NCBI GenBank assembly: GCA_030141605.1
Contig: JAQGDQ010000495.1
Span: 62,001-126,000, forward strand
Reading direction: 5' to 3'
Length of the DNA stretch: 64,000 nt
DNA from: Tubiluchus corallicola
Lineage: Eukaryota; Priapulida; Priapulimorpha; Priapulimorphida; Tubiluchidae
Position 1 is the stretch's first letter. Every line of letters starts with the position of its first letter. Both the position numbers and the translations under genes were made by a program. The notes beneath the pieces were generated by a model. The model saw nothing but the letters and a program-made list of their open reading frames with translations, ran no database searches and was not told the origin of the DNA. Positions 40,396 through 53,697 of the stretch are shown here, piece by piece.

Positions 40396-40683
40396 TAATA
40401 ATAATAGTTTCAAACACAGAACGACTGTATAAAACATGCATTCATTCGCATTATTAAAACAAAGCCACATATTTGTTTTAATAATATGAGCACGTTTTAT
40501 GCAACAGTTTGTGTCTTTGAAAATGTATTTACACCTCAAGAAGAAACTCTTGGCAGCAGAAAATCACAAAACACTTTTGAAAGCACTTCATTACACATTG
40601 TACTTGAAACTTAATTAATGTTTAAGCAATGCGTCAAATGGTGTGATACTTAATTCTTTCCAATAACAGTGCTTTTACAGTAG

Positions 40684-40790
40684 ATAATAATAATGATAGT
40701 AATAATAATAACAATTTATTATTTATATAGTGCATCACATCAAGGGATCTCTATGACTTTACAATTAAAAAGTCTGTTATAACTTAAAAT
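40684..40790 (-). mobile_element. Retroelement 3' end with (TAA)n tail on minus strand
   Basis: taataataatgatagtaata is followed by caatttattatttatatagtg and catcacatcaagggatct. This resembles a common invertebrate element end (tail followed by tttatatagcgc...). It may lie in the 3' UTR of the ARHGEF39-like gene; a minus-strand AATAAA also occurs here. Confidence 0.35.
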
Positions 40791-40910
40791 TACATATACA
40801 GTCATTATAAAATTAATTATTCTAAAATCACAAAATTTTACTAATTGCAAATAGTGCTATAGGATTTATAAGATTGATTTTAAATAATCGTTAATTGTGC
40901 ACATTTTAGT

Positions 40911-43900
40911 TTACCTGGGTATAGCACCTTTGCCACAAAGCTGTACCTCTTCTTCCTCATTCAGTGACGAGTCTGAATCGTACCGAACAAACTGCAGGTT
41001 ACCGTGATCATTAAATGGAATCATACGCTGCATACTGGTCATGCTTTGTCGCCGATCTGCATCCACCTGGTGAAATGGATCCGGAAGCATTGCAATGTTG
41101 CTTTCTGCTAGATCGACATAATCCCGTTCAATCTGCATAGAACTTTCTGCATCCTCCATCTCGTTTTCCTGAAAGTGAAACCAATTAGAGATCTAAAAGA
41201 ATTTACTTCCAAATGACTAACAGTTTTTATGTATACGGCCGGATCAGAAGGTGATGACAAAAGACTGCATGCAGTTATCATTCTTATTCATTCTTCAGTC
41301 TGAGTCAGCTCCGCCAACTATTGATTGGTCAAGAAATGATCTTACGCTTCCATAATACCAATGATTAGTAATGTTAGTCAATAATGAAGCAAGTCCAACG
41401 AAAGCTCGGAAAGTTGTCTTTTCATTAACTTCGTTATTTAAGCAGTGAATGTTTTCGAACCAATTAACGCTACGGGAATGATAATAGTGGACAGCACAGA
41501 ACACGATAAAAAATCCATGACAGTAAAACTTGGAAATCTAAGAAGTGACTTTAAAATGACCGTTACCTTTATGCAAATTATGTGATCACTATATTACCAT
41601 TACAATAAACTGCTACCTTTCTATTTATAAGTAATTGTAAGCAAAGGCAGTGAAACTCGTAGAATGTATGATTTATCTAACTTAAACATTAATGATTTTT
41701 AAACAAGATGTCATGGTAATAAATGCTCTACATTAACATTACTAAATTGGACTTGAAAGTATGGCTTCATTTAAAACATCACATAACAGAGCATTTTGCC
41801 AGAACATGCTGTCATATGTTACACAAAGGTTTCTTACAGCATTAGCTTTTCCAATTTGCTTGTATGCCGGTCTACACAGAATGAGTTCACCACTATGCTG
41901 TTTACTCATACAATTTAAAGCAAAATTGGACCCAATCTTAAACTGCAGTTCGAGCAAAAATACAAAGAAATAAAGCTGCCAAATCAACATCCAAACAAAC
42001 AAAACAATAATGGCGTATAAGGATCTAGAAGTACACAATTCAAAATCTTATCTATCACCTTAGTAATCCTGTTTCACGATTGCTATTATCTCATACTTTT
42101 CATAGTATGCAATCAGAAATTATTAATGATGAATCATTCATGGCAATTATTACGACTTACGTGAAAGAATTACTACCACACAAACACAATTTTGCGTTCG
42201 CGCCACTAGTTCTTCGCTTGTACATGCATTTCGCTATTTGCTAGTTAGACGGGCACTAGCGATTGCATTTCGGAAATGCATTGCAGAAAAAACAAGTGCT
42301 GCACCTCTCAGTTCAGATGCGTTAGTTTCTGACGTACTACATGTTTGAGCACCGTGGTAAATTTGAAATTTAAATTTTTATCTTGAAACTTTCTTTGTTT
42401 TAGTACAACATACCGAATACAGTACCACTGCACTTCAATTTTCGTTTTCGCAAACACGCTCATGGAATGTTTGTGCTGTTGAAAATAATGTTAGTTTGTG
42501 ATGTCATCAATAGTAGGGCTCACCAGCCGTTAATTAAGTTTTTAATCTATGATTTAATTATCCGAAATGCTTTAGCAGTATTAACTGTGTCAAAATGTAT
42601 ACTTTTTATCGGATTTGAAAATGGGGTAGTATATGAAAAATCATCTTATCTTCCTTTAAAGAATTCTCAGGGTGAACCATGTTAGCATTTACAGCTGAAA
42701 CTTTCTATAACCCAACAAGATCCAAGCAATCTTATTCAAGAACATAAAATGTACTACCAGCCAAAACAAAACCAACCTTTTCTTGCTGTAGTGAAGAATC
42801 CTCATTGTCAGACTGGTATCCATCATTTTTTGTGCCTTCTGCATGGGCACTAGTTTCGTTATGGTGCCTGCGAGGTGAAAAAAAGTTCCTGGTAGGCGTG
42901 ATACAGCCGGCCTCTGCTATAGCTTGTAACTGCTTTCGCATTGGATATAAACTATCTTTTGTTGGTGTATTACCTTTCTGTAATAATAACTTATATTAGT
43001 GAGGTTAGCCACCTTATCTCAGCACATTAAAGAAGTCCTATTCCAGCTTAAAAATTAATGAAATCAAATTGAAATGCATTTACAGACAATGTAGAGTAAA
43101 AGCAGCTGCTGACATGAATTTACGATAAAATGTCTGTTAAGGTCTACCATATCATTGCCAGTGTATTAGCGTTAGAGTTTTTTACATAAGCATGTTACCT
43201 TCCTTACTGAAAAAATAACTCATAACTGTCAAAAGCCACAATTATTGAACTCAACTATCACTTACACCACCAACAGCTGCAGCCTTGGTTGCAGAACGGA
43301 TTTTTTTCTGTTGCTTTAAACTTTCCTTTCGCATTTTCTGAATTGCAGCACGTCTGACTGGTTGTCTGTTGGAGCTGTCTTTTCGCAAAGTGCCCCTGCT
43401 CAATTTATACTTCCTAAAACGATATAATTTAGTAAATTTTTCTAGGTTACCAAGCAACTGCAGAAAGGATGATACATAAGTACACAAACCATCACACTGT
43501 ATTTATTAACTTTACATTGTAAAAAAACGACTTACTCTAAGTTTCGTTAATGCCAAAAATAATCACAGCTTGAGAAGAAAATAAAGGCAATTGCTTTAAT
43601 AGATACCTTGTTACTTGACTAAAGAATTTTTATACTGAACCTGGACAAATCAATTATACTGAAAGAAACTGGTTAAGTATTGTAACACTTTATCAAATGC
43701 TCTTTCAATTTTGTAATCTGTTGCAATATGCACACCTTACTATGACAGTTAACATGATGACGTGATGACATTCATAATATAATAGACATACCGAGTTTCG
43801 GTCATAATAGTAACTAATAAGTCTATGAAAAATAGTTCAGCTCAACTCACTGTATAGTTTGCTGCAGTGTTTCTATCCAACATCTAACCTCTTCCTGACT

Positions 43901-46900
43901 CTCAGAGTAGAGATATAAGATGTCTTCTTTGCAACTTATCTAAAAAAAACTTGGTAAGTCAGTAAAAAATTTAATTTATGTGTTTATTAAAAAGCATCAG
44001 ATAGAAAGCAGAGATAAATAAGCAGCATAGCGTAAATGCAAATATGGACAGTTTAGTTTGCCTATCTGCATTGGTTTAACAGTAAAATTTTGCACCTAAC
44101 AATCTCTGAACGACCTGAATGAACATAACAAAAAGCTTTGAAAAAGCCCAAATTCATAACTAATACTACAGAGAAAGTCAGCAAAACAAAAACTTACCGT
44201 GAACAAGGCACCTTTAGAGTTGGTCTCTCCAAACACCGTGTGTACTGAACAATGGTTCAGGGGATATATACAGCAGCACGCATACGACATAGTTTCACAC
44301 ATGCTAAGTGGACGTGGCTTGGCGTATATTAACATATCATTGAAAAGAAAAAACATTCTCATGTGTGATCTTGTACCTCTGGACCGTGATACCTGTTCAC
44401 AAACATTCACAGGTATATACATGATGCCTTTTCTATATGACTTTTCCGAAAAAACAAATCGACTGTTAATCTCTAAACAGAAATTAAAGATCTATGGATG
44501 ATACTAAATGGAATGGAAGCTCAAAGGTTCTGCCGCTTCCCATATGAGTGATGTATTTTCACAAATTTTGTAAAAGCAAGACGTGGAGAGCACATTGATT
44601 TAGTGGATATAATGACACTCAAATGACAAATACTAAGCAGATATCGTAAAGGATATTTGTATATATGATCTTAATGTTTTCCATTCATAGTTCAGGTTGT
44701 TTGTTTAATAAGAGATTACTCAGTTCTTGCTACTCAACTCTCAGTACAGGAAAACAAATGTGGCAACTTTAACTGACTTAGCTTTGAACTTAGCTTTGCA
44801 CAAACATAAGTCATAACCTGCCTTTAAACATGCTTATAAAAATTTGGAAAAAAACACCCATTTCCATGGCAACAAATTTCACGCAAAAAAACTGAATGAA
44901 CTGCTTACAGTTTGAAAAAGTGAGAGAAAAATGAATTTGAAGAAATTTACCTTTAGCAGTTGCCCTTCTTTAATGAACTTGCGTCCAGGAGCGACAATTT
45001 TCGGTCCATCTTCACCTAGGATGTTCTGAATGCTTAAGCATTTGAGGAAATTCTCATGATCACGGACATGCTCGTTGATGTGTGCGGCTATTTCAGTAAC
45101 ATTATGCACAGCTTCTGTACATAAAAAAAACCAGAGGAATTTAGAAAGGAGAAAACATACAGACTGAAAATTTAATCCACATAGGTGTTAGGTACATAAA
45201 ATCTGCACCTCGTTTTTTCTTTTAAAATAAGAGGGCTTGTTCGTAAACTTAAATTAGAGAGCTTAAACAAGAATTCATCAATTTACAAGACTTTGATATC
45301 ATATGCCAAACCAGCCAGCCAAACTCAAACAAATTCCAGGCATGCAGATAATTTTAAACGGAGCATTGAAACCAGTAACATTCAGCTTGATATACGCTGC
45401 TAAGCTTCTTGCACAAGTATGTTGCTCCGGGCTGTCTTTGCCATACAATTAAATGCAGTTATTATAGACTCAGTGTTTGCCATACAGCAGACTATAAAAT
45501 TTGCATTGCAATATGGTGCCCATTGTTATGTCTGCCTCCCAATTTGCTCAAGTCTAACAACCTTTCTCTGTGCATATGTGGCATTTAAGATCCAAATTTG
45601 GTTAACATTTTTGTCAATAATTTATTACGTGCAAATAGTATACTGCTAAACATGCTGCAACATTGAGCAGTTTTATCAATTCCATCAATATTGTTTCACG
45701 TTTTTCACACTAATTCTTCAGAATGATGTCCAACAACAAGACACTATAGCTTACCAGTTAGAGACGTATAGTCATTGTGGTTAGGCTTTGTGTTCTGCTT
45801 TAATTCTTCTAATAATAGCTTATACCTAGACAAATAAAACATAGCAAACACATAGAGTGTAATGAAAATATAGAAATTACTACTTGTTAAAACCTGTAAG
45901 TATTAAAGGCAAGAAAAATTTGTTTAAAAGGAAACTGTTTGTTTTTAACAATCACAGCTATATTCCATATTTCTGCTGCTGGAACAGAAATGAACAGCAA
46001 ATGCCAGTAAACCTGAGTAACATGCTTTGACTGTTTCTTGTTTAAACTGAGTTTTTCTAAATGCAAACTAGAATGGAAAATAGTATTTTATAATGAGTTT
46101 GGATCCAGCACATCCTATTTGCTAATTTTTCTTGTAAAGTTGATAATTTTTATAAGGAAGTGTTTCCCTGTATTTATAATTGTCATGAATCCATTTTTTT
46201 CTTAAAAATTTAGAATATTTATATATGCCAGTTAAATAGATAGGCATGATCCATTTAATGGGCACATATGAGGGCCATATTGGGAAAACGAAATTCTTCA
46301 TACAAAACATCAGCCTCTTAAGATTAAAACTGTAGCCTGTGATAGCTTTCAAAGATAAAGGTGATTTTTCACCACCACCAACAGCAACAAAAACGACAAC
46401 ACGACAAAGCTTAAGGGATTCCACATTTCATGCCAAACAAAAAAAAACACGTATATTGCACTTCAACTAGCTTGAACAAAACTTGTCTTTTCTATAGTAT
46501 AAGAAAGGCGATCACAAGAATTAGTACCTTGGAATTCGTTGAATGGGAGTTATGAGTAGCGCATTGAGTTTTAGTCCCTTCACTTCTGGACGACTCTCCT
46601 GCCTTTCTTTGAACAAACGAAAATGTCGATTCTTTTGTTCACAATCCTATGAACATCAACATGATGAGTGTACAAAGACCGCAATGTGTATAGTAATTTC
46701 TAAGAAAATCAGAAGCTAGAGACACAATCTATGGTACAGTAAAATAATTACATGAGTCTCTTTTATGCTCATCATTACTTGGTGTAGACAAATGCCTAAG
46801 CAGACATCTCGAAATCATTCTCATAATCTTTAAACTACAAAGTTCTAATGTAAGCAGTAAACAGTATAACACACACACATTTAATAAGTACACAGTGTTG

Positions 46901-48409
46901 TACTCTAGTACTTTGCATTTTAATGCTATACAGTACGCTGTCTTTGCCGACTTCTGTCATTAAAGTAGATAGCTCTACAAACTATACTTTCGTAGCTTCA
47001 AAGAGCGAAATAAACATTTGAATTAATGGCGACAACAATCGTAAAATTCCAAAGAAATCAAACTGCAAACCTGTAATGCTGATGCAGCATGTTGAAAGTT
47101 TTTGGCATATGCAGAATAAAGCTTAAGGTAAGGACCAAGTTTTATAAATGCTGAACCAATACTGGTTTTCTCCAAATACTCCAGCAAAGCCTACACAGAA
47201 AAAATATGTATAAAGAAGTATTACTGATTACTTCTTTATTAAATTAATGTGTAGTAGTGGTGCTCCAAAAGTGCAAACAACAAAACCTTCTGTTGCGTTA
47301 GGCCCTTAACTACAAAGTTTACATACATGTAGTACAGCTCAGCACAAATTTCAAAGACCGATAAACTAAATCATAACTTTACAGTTTTGTACATTTTATG
47401 AAACACATAAAAATGAGTGGAATTACCTGAACAAAAAAAACTATGCAGCTACAATTGTACATGTGTCTGGATGCTTCTGTCTGGCAAGACATAAAACATG
47501 TTTAAATGAAATGACTTAAAGCACTAAATAAAAGAAATCTGCCAGCTCAGCATTTACGTTTAACTCAAGTATAAAGTTCTAAAGCTAACCTGATTAACAC
47601 TGCGTATTGAACGAATGTTTCCAAATACATTTGTCACCACGTTTTCATTGAGTAGTTGATTGGCTTCCAAGGGTTCAATAAACCACTGTATTTTAAATAA
47701 ATTACTGTTAGTACTGACGACACATTCAAGTGGACAAAACAAAACACAGAGCATTACACAAACACAAAGCTAATTTGAATCACAAAGACATTAATTACTT
47801 GAATACAACAAATATTCCACAAGTATAATAATGCAGCCAACAACAGCTACATAGACCTAAGCACAGTTTTTACAAAAGTTTGTTGTAAATATTTTCACGA
47901 ATGGCTATATGACTCATACTAGAGCAATAACAATAATTTTGCAAATTGAATAGCAAGGAAAACCAACCTAAATTTTTCATTATTACTACTTTTAATAAGA
48001 AAATTTAACATGTGCAATGTTAGTTTAATCCTACTAATTTTGACTAATGAACTTCTTTTTTTGTTAACAGATGTCGCCACATTATACACTGACAAATACA
48101 GAACATTATTAGTCTTGTCTAAATGTCATCATATCACCTACTAGAACAATAAATAAGCAAACAGAAACTAGGGTACCTTTAACCTTAAATATGCAAGAAA
48201 TTCTGTTAATGATGTACCTTGATTATCAAGTCTAAATGACCAATATAAACTTTCTCAGTAGCAATGAGCTCGCATACAAGTTTTGTTCGAACTCGTTCTT
48301 GTCTTGCTTCTTCCTCTCTTTCTATCAAGAATAAGACGTCTCCTTTTTCAAGGCTTGTATGCTCTGGAGACTTTGTGTCTGGTAAATCCATTTCACATAG
48401 AACAGACAT
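40911..48409 (-). CDS. ARHGEF39: DH-PH Rho guanine nucleotide exchange factor, ARHGEF39-like, with long C-terminal tail, 11 exons
   Basis: Minus-strand exons, 5' to 3': 48409-48218, 47685-47590, 47190-47071, 46646-46528, 45825-45755, 45114-44951, 44392-44198, 43939-43851, 43413-43266, 42977-42777, 41168-40911. They total 1653 nt, giving 550 residues plus stop, with all phases agreeing. A DH (RhoGEF) domain spans about residues 44-235 with ELIATEKVYIGHLDLI (CR1) and LLITPIQRIPRYKLLLEEL (CR3). A PH domain spans about 242-348 (GRKFIKEGQLLK, RMFFLFNDMLIYAKPRP, then an SQEEVRCWIETL helix). The PH core aligns best with human ARHGEF39, whose RMFFLF...AKPRP and VFG stretches recur here. Human ARHGEF39 is about 335 residues and stops after PH. 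This protein continues about 200 residues: a Lys/Arg-rich segment (350-398), a Ser/Pro/His segment and an acidic end (NEEEEVQLCG). By family it should activate Rho/Rac GTPases. The start Met is the first in the exon; the exon begins 7 nt upstream at 48416 and is open there, so an additional 5' exon is possible. Confidence 0.88.
41915..42665 (+). repeat. Interspersed repeat family, copy 2 (ARHGEF39-like intron 10)
   Basis: Same landmark order as the copy at 28.0-28.6 kb. Between ggacccaatcttaaactgcag and gacttacgtgaaa this copy carries a 205-bp segment that also exists alone at 39427-39631. In copy 1 the corresponding place holds only about 55 unrelated bp. Confidence 0.7.
41949..42153 (+). 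repeat. 205-bp duplicated segment, copy B
   Basis: Direct-orientation partner of 39427-39631, about 2.5 kb away, inside an intron of the ARHGEF39-like gene and embedded in a diverged repeat-family copy. Confidence 0.9.
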
Positions 48410-51400
48410 TTTAAACCTGAAAAAAGTATATTTTATTTTAGGTGATTGGCAGCCGTAGGCAGAATAAGCCTACATAAATAAATTATATGCTAATGTACCT
48501 GGTAAAAGTTATCTGCTAAAACTGTTAATAATAAATAAATCTACATACATGTATGTAGATTAATGTGTACAGTTGAATTTAATTTACAGTTGTGAATGTG
48601 TCTATAATTTTACCAATAGAATAGGTTGATAGTAAGTAAGTAAATGATTTATTTGTCTCTGGATGTTACAAAATAAATACGAACAAAAGCAAAAAACTAC
48701 CGCATTTATTCGAGTATAACGCGCACCCCTAATTTTCTATTAAAAATCGGTATCAAATTTTGTTTCACTTTTTCTCGGCTCAGACCAAGCATTGTAAGTG
48801 ACAAACGTTGTTGAACACGTGCGTTGTTGAACAACTCCCGTCTCTAATATTCGTCTCTGGTACAGTGAATTCTCGGCCAGATGCTCGATTTCCGTGGGCC
48901 AGGCACCGTCCGACAAAGTCTGCTGATGACGCAAATACTATTAACTATTTCCTTACCTATGCCTCAACTCTGCAGTGAGTGTTGCCCATAGGCGTTTTGT
49001 GGGTCGAGAGATGTGGCTGCATTCAATGTTTTGCGATTGTGGTCAGCGAAATCTTTGACTAATGAGTCATTGCACAAATAATATATTGATACATCTAAGC
49101 GTGTCACCCCAGCCCTCGTTTATAACGCGCACCCAAACTTAGAGTTCTTTTTTAGGTAGAAAATTTTGCGCGTTATACTGGAATAAATACGGTAAAGTGA
49201 AGATGGAAAAGAGACGAGGTGGCGAAAAGACCAAGGGTCACCAGGTAAACTACCTCGATCCAAATTGAAGAAAAGTAAGTATCCTGTCAAGTAAGGTATG
49301 TACAAATGAAAATAATTGCCAACTTAACAAAAAAATGAGGCAACAAGTTCAAATGAGTTTAAATTTAGAAACAATAAATAAATTTGGCAATAAGAAGCTG
49401 CAAAATTGAAATTTACAAACAAAACAAAAAATTTAAATTAAAATCAAGAGACTAAGTCCAACTCAATAGAAACAAAACTAAAAGTTACATATAAATCAAG
49501 AAACTCATTTCATCATACGAAGCAAAAAAATGAACAATGTCAAGCCATGAGTAAATCATCACCACGTCAAGCACCTCTATCCATATTTAAAGGAAATTAT
49601 ATAACCTGACAAGTACAGACAAGGAAAATTATAACAATCAACACTTTAAAAAGAAAAAATACAGATAAATAACTAGGGAGATAACGGTATGAAACAATAT
49701 TTAAATTAATAAAATAGCTAAAACAAAAATTTGGATAGATCAGTTAATAGATAGCTGGCAATAAATCTGTATAAAAATTGGTAAATAAAAATTCTAGAGA
49801 AGAAATGATACATACTACTACTAGTAGTAGTATAGTAGTGATATGATTGATACTACTATTACTAGTGTCTGTCAGCGTCAGACATGGCAAATATACGACT
49901 ACTTAAATTAAATGATTTCAATAACTGTGCCACATTAACTTTGATTTAGTTATAACTTTACATTTAAAATTTGCATCTTCTTTTTCTGTTGCTCTAAACA
50001 TCTATTGTAGATACAGTATTAATCTACTCTTTATAGCACCCCATTGTTTCCTGTCTGCAGTTAAAATTTTCAACTCCTGCAATGCTATTGATAAGCTTGA
50101 CCTCAACTGTTGTAAGTCTTTACCAACTCTTGATATCCAAATTGTTTTTGGTTCGCCTGGCTTGAGGTGGTTTACCAGGTTTCAGTGTCTCGTTTAATGC
50201 TAATCTTACTGGTAAATTTGCAAACAATGATCACTTTAAATTTCCCATACAACAAGCAATAAAGTGATTCGTTTACCTCTACAATTTTTATAAAATTCAT
50301 TTCAAATTCGTTTATTGATAAAATCCAGAGTAACCGGACAGTATTTTTTTCGAAAAAAGTACGTGGCATCTTTAATCTTTTTCAGTGCTAAAATCATTGA
50401 CTTTATTTACAAACAGCCGTTCACATAATTATAGATGCTTCTCGCTCAACAGTGTTCTATTGAGATCTGTTGTGATAGACATAGACAGAGACATTTTTTT
50501 ATTTTCTCCAAATGTGTCACAAATTTCCATTTTACGAAAAAAACTTTACTTTATCTACGGAGATGGGGCGAGGAAAGGATAGCTATTTGGCTCTCACTCT
50601 ATCATATTTGTAACAAACCAATAAAGGTTTGTTTTGTCCAGTTCACAACTGCCCTTGAGGCACATTAAATTCTCTACAAAGTATACCTTATAATCTCTCT
50701 TTCCTTTGACGGAATTAAATTTTAAATACATAATGTTATTAATTTCAAAATGATCGAATAATTAAAGTGTTATACCTATATCCCTTTTGTTCCCATTAAT
50801 TGATTTCCAAAAACCTTAATTTTGTGTTATTACTAACACTTTTGCTGCATTTATCTTGTATTACTGACATTGTTCCACTTTATAGTACTTCTTTACATAT
50901 TTTTCCATCCATTTTTTATTTGTTTCTTCACAATCCTGTGCTTTGCCAATACTAATTCCATACTGCTATGTATTTGCTAATTTTAATTCTATTTCAATAG
51001 ATAAGCTCGATCCATCATATTGGCATTTAATTTGATGTTCCTCTACTTCACTAGCTAGCAAAGCGTTCATTTCATGAATATAGTTGATTATGCTGCTGAT
51101 ATTAAACGAGTTCTGTAAAATATACATTTTTGGAAAGTATGTTCTTCAGTTGGCAGTATTTCCATTTTCCAGTTATGATATTAATATAATGCACGAACTA
51201 AAAAATAATTTACATTTACGGTCACATATACATTTTATGGGTATGCCAAGCATATGATTCTTAACCACTCATGTGCTCACGAATCATGATCTTGCACTGT
51301 TATCAATGAAGTGTGTGGTTTTAATTAACAGTATTATAAACAATAAATATATCACATTATTAATAACATCACGTATTTCTATAGCTGCAGTAATAATGGC

Positions 51401-52619
51401 ATCAAAGTAACTGTGCATTTTCGTTTATGTTGCACAGCTGGCACATAGCGCAATTTTTTTTCATAAAGTATTTCCAGCATATTATTTATTTCCAATCATT
51501 AGATTCTTGTTTTTTGGGGGGGGGGTTTCTGCTGGCTAGTTATTTTCTTAATAATTATTGCATATAAATTAATAGTAGAAACATGGATTGATTGTAAAAT
51601 AGAAAATTTTTTTTAATAAAAACAGCAAAAAGAAATATCAGTCTGTTACTTTAAATATTGCTACAATCTATGCATTTATTCGCAGTTCTTGTTTTAATAG
51701 TTTTACAGCTCACAGCTAAATATATAAAAAAGCAAGTATTGAGAATTTTTGAACGAGCTGCTTATTTTGGACAGTATGTGGCGCTGCCCGTAGGCCACCT
51801 ACCGACGATTGCTTGCACTGTTTTTAGGCTGTATTTTAGAAAGTTGTTGTAAATGGATCAGCTATGATTTTATAGAAACTGGTTACATAATTTAATAAGA
51901 TGTCTAGCGGGTTTGTTACTTATTATTATTGCTTGCTTTGCTTTACATACAAAATTTAACCAATGCATTAAAAACAGCAAAATTGCAGAATTTGATGTAG
52001 TTTTTCTACCCCACCCTTGTTTTAAGTTAAGCCTTCAAGTCAACGTTGTTAAACTAGTTGGTTTTAAATACGATTGCAGTAGTAGGCCTGATATAAGAAA
52101 TACTAAGTCAAAATAGGTTTTTATTTGACAGAGGGCGAGTTCTCTGTGTTCTTAGTTTTACTAACAGTTTACCAGAAAGAGTGGTTGGTGCACCGAATTT
52201 AAACTTTTTTAAAGAGAGATTGAGGGCTTCACGTTAGCCATGGTTTAAGAATCCATCGTTATTATGAAAGATTAAGCGAATTTGACTGAAGGCCCTCGCA
52301 ATTAATGCGCACACTAGCAGTTTAAAAATAGCTGTGTTTGATGTTTTTATAAATATAATTTTTTCTGATGCATTGTCAAGTCCAAGTTTAAGTTAATGTC
52401 ATAATAAAACGGAAAAAGTTTAACTGAGTGTAGACGTGAACACAGCTGCTGAATGTAGACTCAGAATTACACTTAGTTAAAGCACAGTATAAAAATCTAG
52501 CTATAGACAAGAAATGCCAATTGATGGAGCGTGGAATTGAAATGCTTTCATAAATAATTAGGTTGTAATTACTTAGTTATAACATGCGTAATTACTGTCT
52601 GTTGTACTGTCCATGCATA
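48410..52619. other. Gene-free stretch upstream of the ARHGEF39-like gene
   Basis: Apart from the MITE at 48.7-49.2 kb, a 22-bp palindrome of TAC/TAG units at 49812-49833 and a G10 run near 51517, I see no coding or structural feature. It should contain the ARHGEF39-like promoter on the minus strand and perhaps the missing first exon of the CAAX gene on the plus strand; neither was recognised. Confidence 0.4.
48700..49192. mobile_element. MITE with about 30-bp terminal inverted repeats and TA target duplication
   Basis: TA at 48698-48699 and 49193-49194 flank a 493-bp element. Left end ccgcatttattcgagtataa then cgcgcaccc; right end read in reverse ccgtatttattccagtataa then cgcgca. A second internal cgcgcaccc lies near 49125. 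No transposase. On both sides the flanking DNA looks like one older repeat (gatttatttgtctctggatg on the left; gagacgaggtggcgaaaaga on the right). Confidence 0.8.
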
Positions 52620-52766
52620 CAGTGTGACTAGTCAAGTTGGTCTTTCGTCATTTCGCATCCAAGTCAAGTTGTGAGTCATTTGTTACGAGTCCGAGTCAAT
52701 GGCACTCGAGTCTGGCTCTAAAGGAAATTGCAAGTCCAAGTTTCAGACTGTAGTAATACACCACTG
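52620..52766. mobile_element. Short hAT-like MITE fragment (CAGTG ends, GAGTC-rich)
   Basis: Begins cagtgtgactagtcaag and ends tagtaatacaccactg, which in reverse is cagtggtgtattacta. The interior repeats caagtc and gagtc words as in a common invertebrate MITE. Target duplication unclear. Confidence 0.45.
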
Positions 52767-53697
52767 TTAATATGGCGACTTCTTCTTAGTTACAGTCGAG
52801 TGAAAACTCTGCTTAATTTAAAGTAAGCTGTAAACGTTGCAATTTTGTGGAAGCAGGACTTCGCTATCTAAATAGGTCAACTCCGAAAAAATATATGGTT
52901 TCATTAATTCAAAAACCTAGTCAAATATGGCAAGCTTAGTTTACCAGCCATATGGACAGATGTACAGACATCTTCCGCCTGTCCTTGAGCAGATTTACTG
53001 GAATTAGGACCAGCATTAAATTTGCACTTTGATTATCAAAGCACATTTTTGATCGACAAACTCATATCAGCTTGAGCCTTAGCACACTTTTTCTAGACAA
53101 TAATAATCGCATACCTACTTTTAATGACATTTTTAATTGACTGCGAAATATGGGTCTTATTTTTAAAGTTGTAGAATAAGGTTGATTATAAACTAAATTT
53201 AAAAAAGCTTTATAAAAATTGGGTTTTCCTCTGTAATTATCCAGAGTGAAAAATGCTTCTACATTTATTTACTAAGACTAAGTAGGAATAGTCACTTGTA
53301 ACATCACCTATGGTGTCTATATAACATTACTACTTATGTGGTTTTTATTCATAAGCTAAGATGGCACTATATAGACAAATTATTCGAAAAGTGGCAGTTT
53401 GAAATTACCAGCATAGTATAAGAACATTAAGTGGGTCTATGAGATGAATTATTTTTCAGTTACAGTATTTCAAATTGTCATGTCATGTAATGTTAACAAT
53501 ATGGCATGTGTAAATATTTAAATGCACTCCTGGCATTTTGATCTCCAGTTTTTTTTGAAAAATCTAAGTTAGTGAACTCTAGAGCGTTTTAGTTTTGATG
53601 TGGAGCTTGGCTTAGAGAAAAATCAGTCATGGCAATGGATATATAAGAATATATTCACCTTTTTTGTTAGGTAAAACGTACTTTTTTTATTTTGTAG

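Noticed and set aside
48740-48934. Minus-strand frame as an additional 5' exon of the ARHGEF39-like gene
   Set aside because: It lies wholly within the MITE at 48700-49192 and has no DH-domain similarity.
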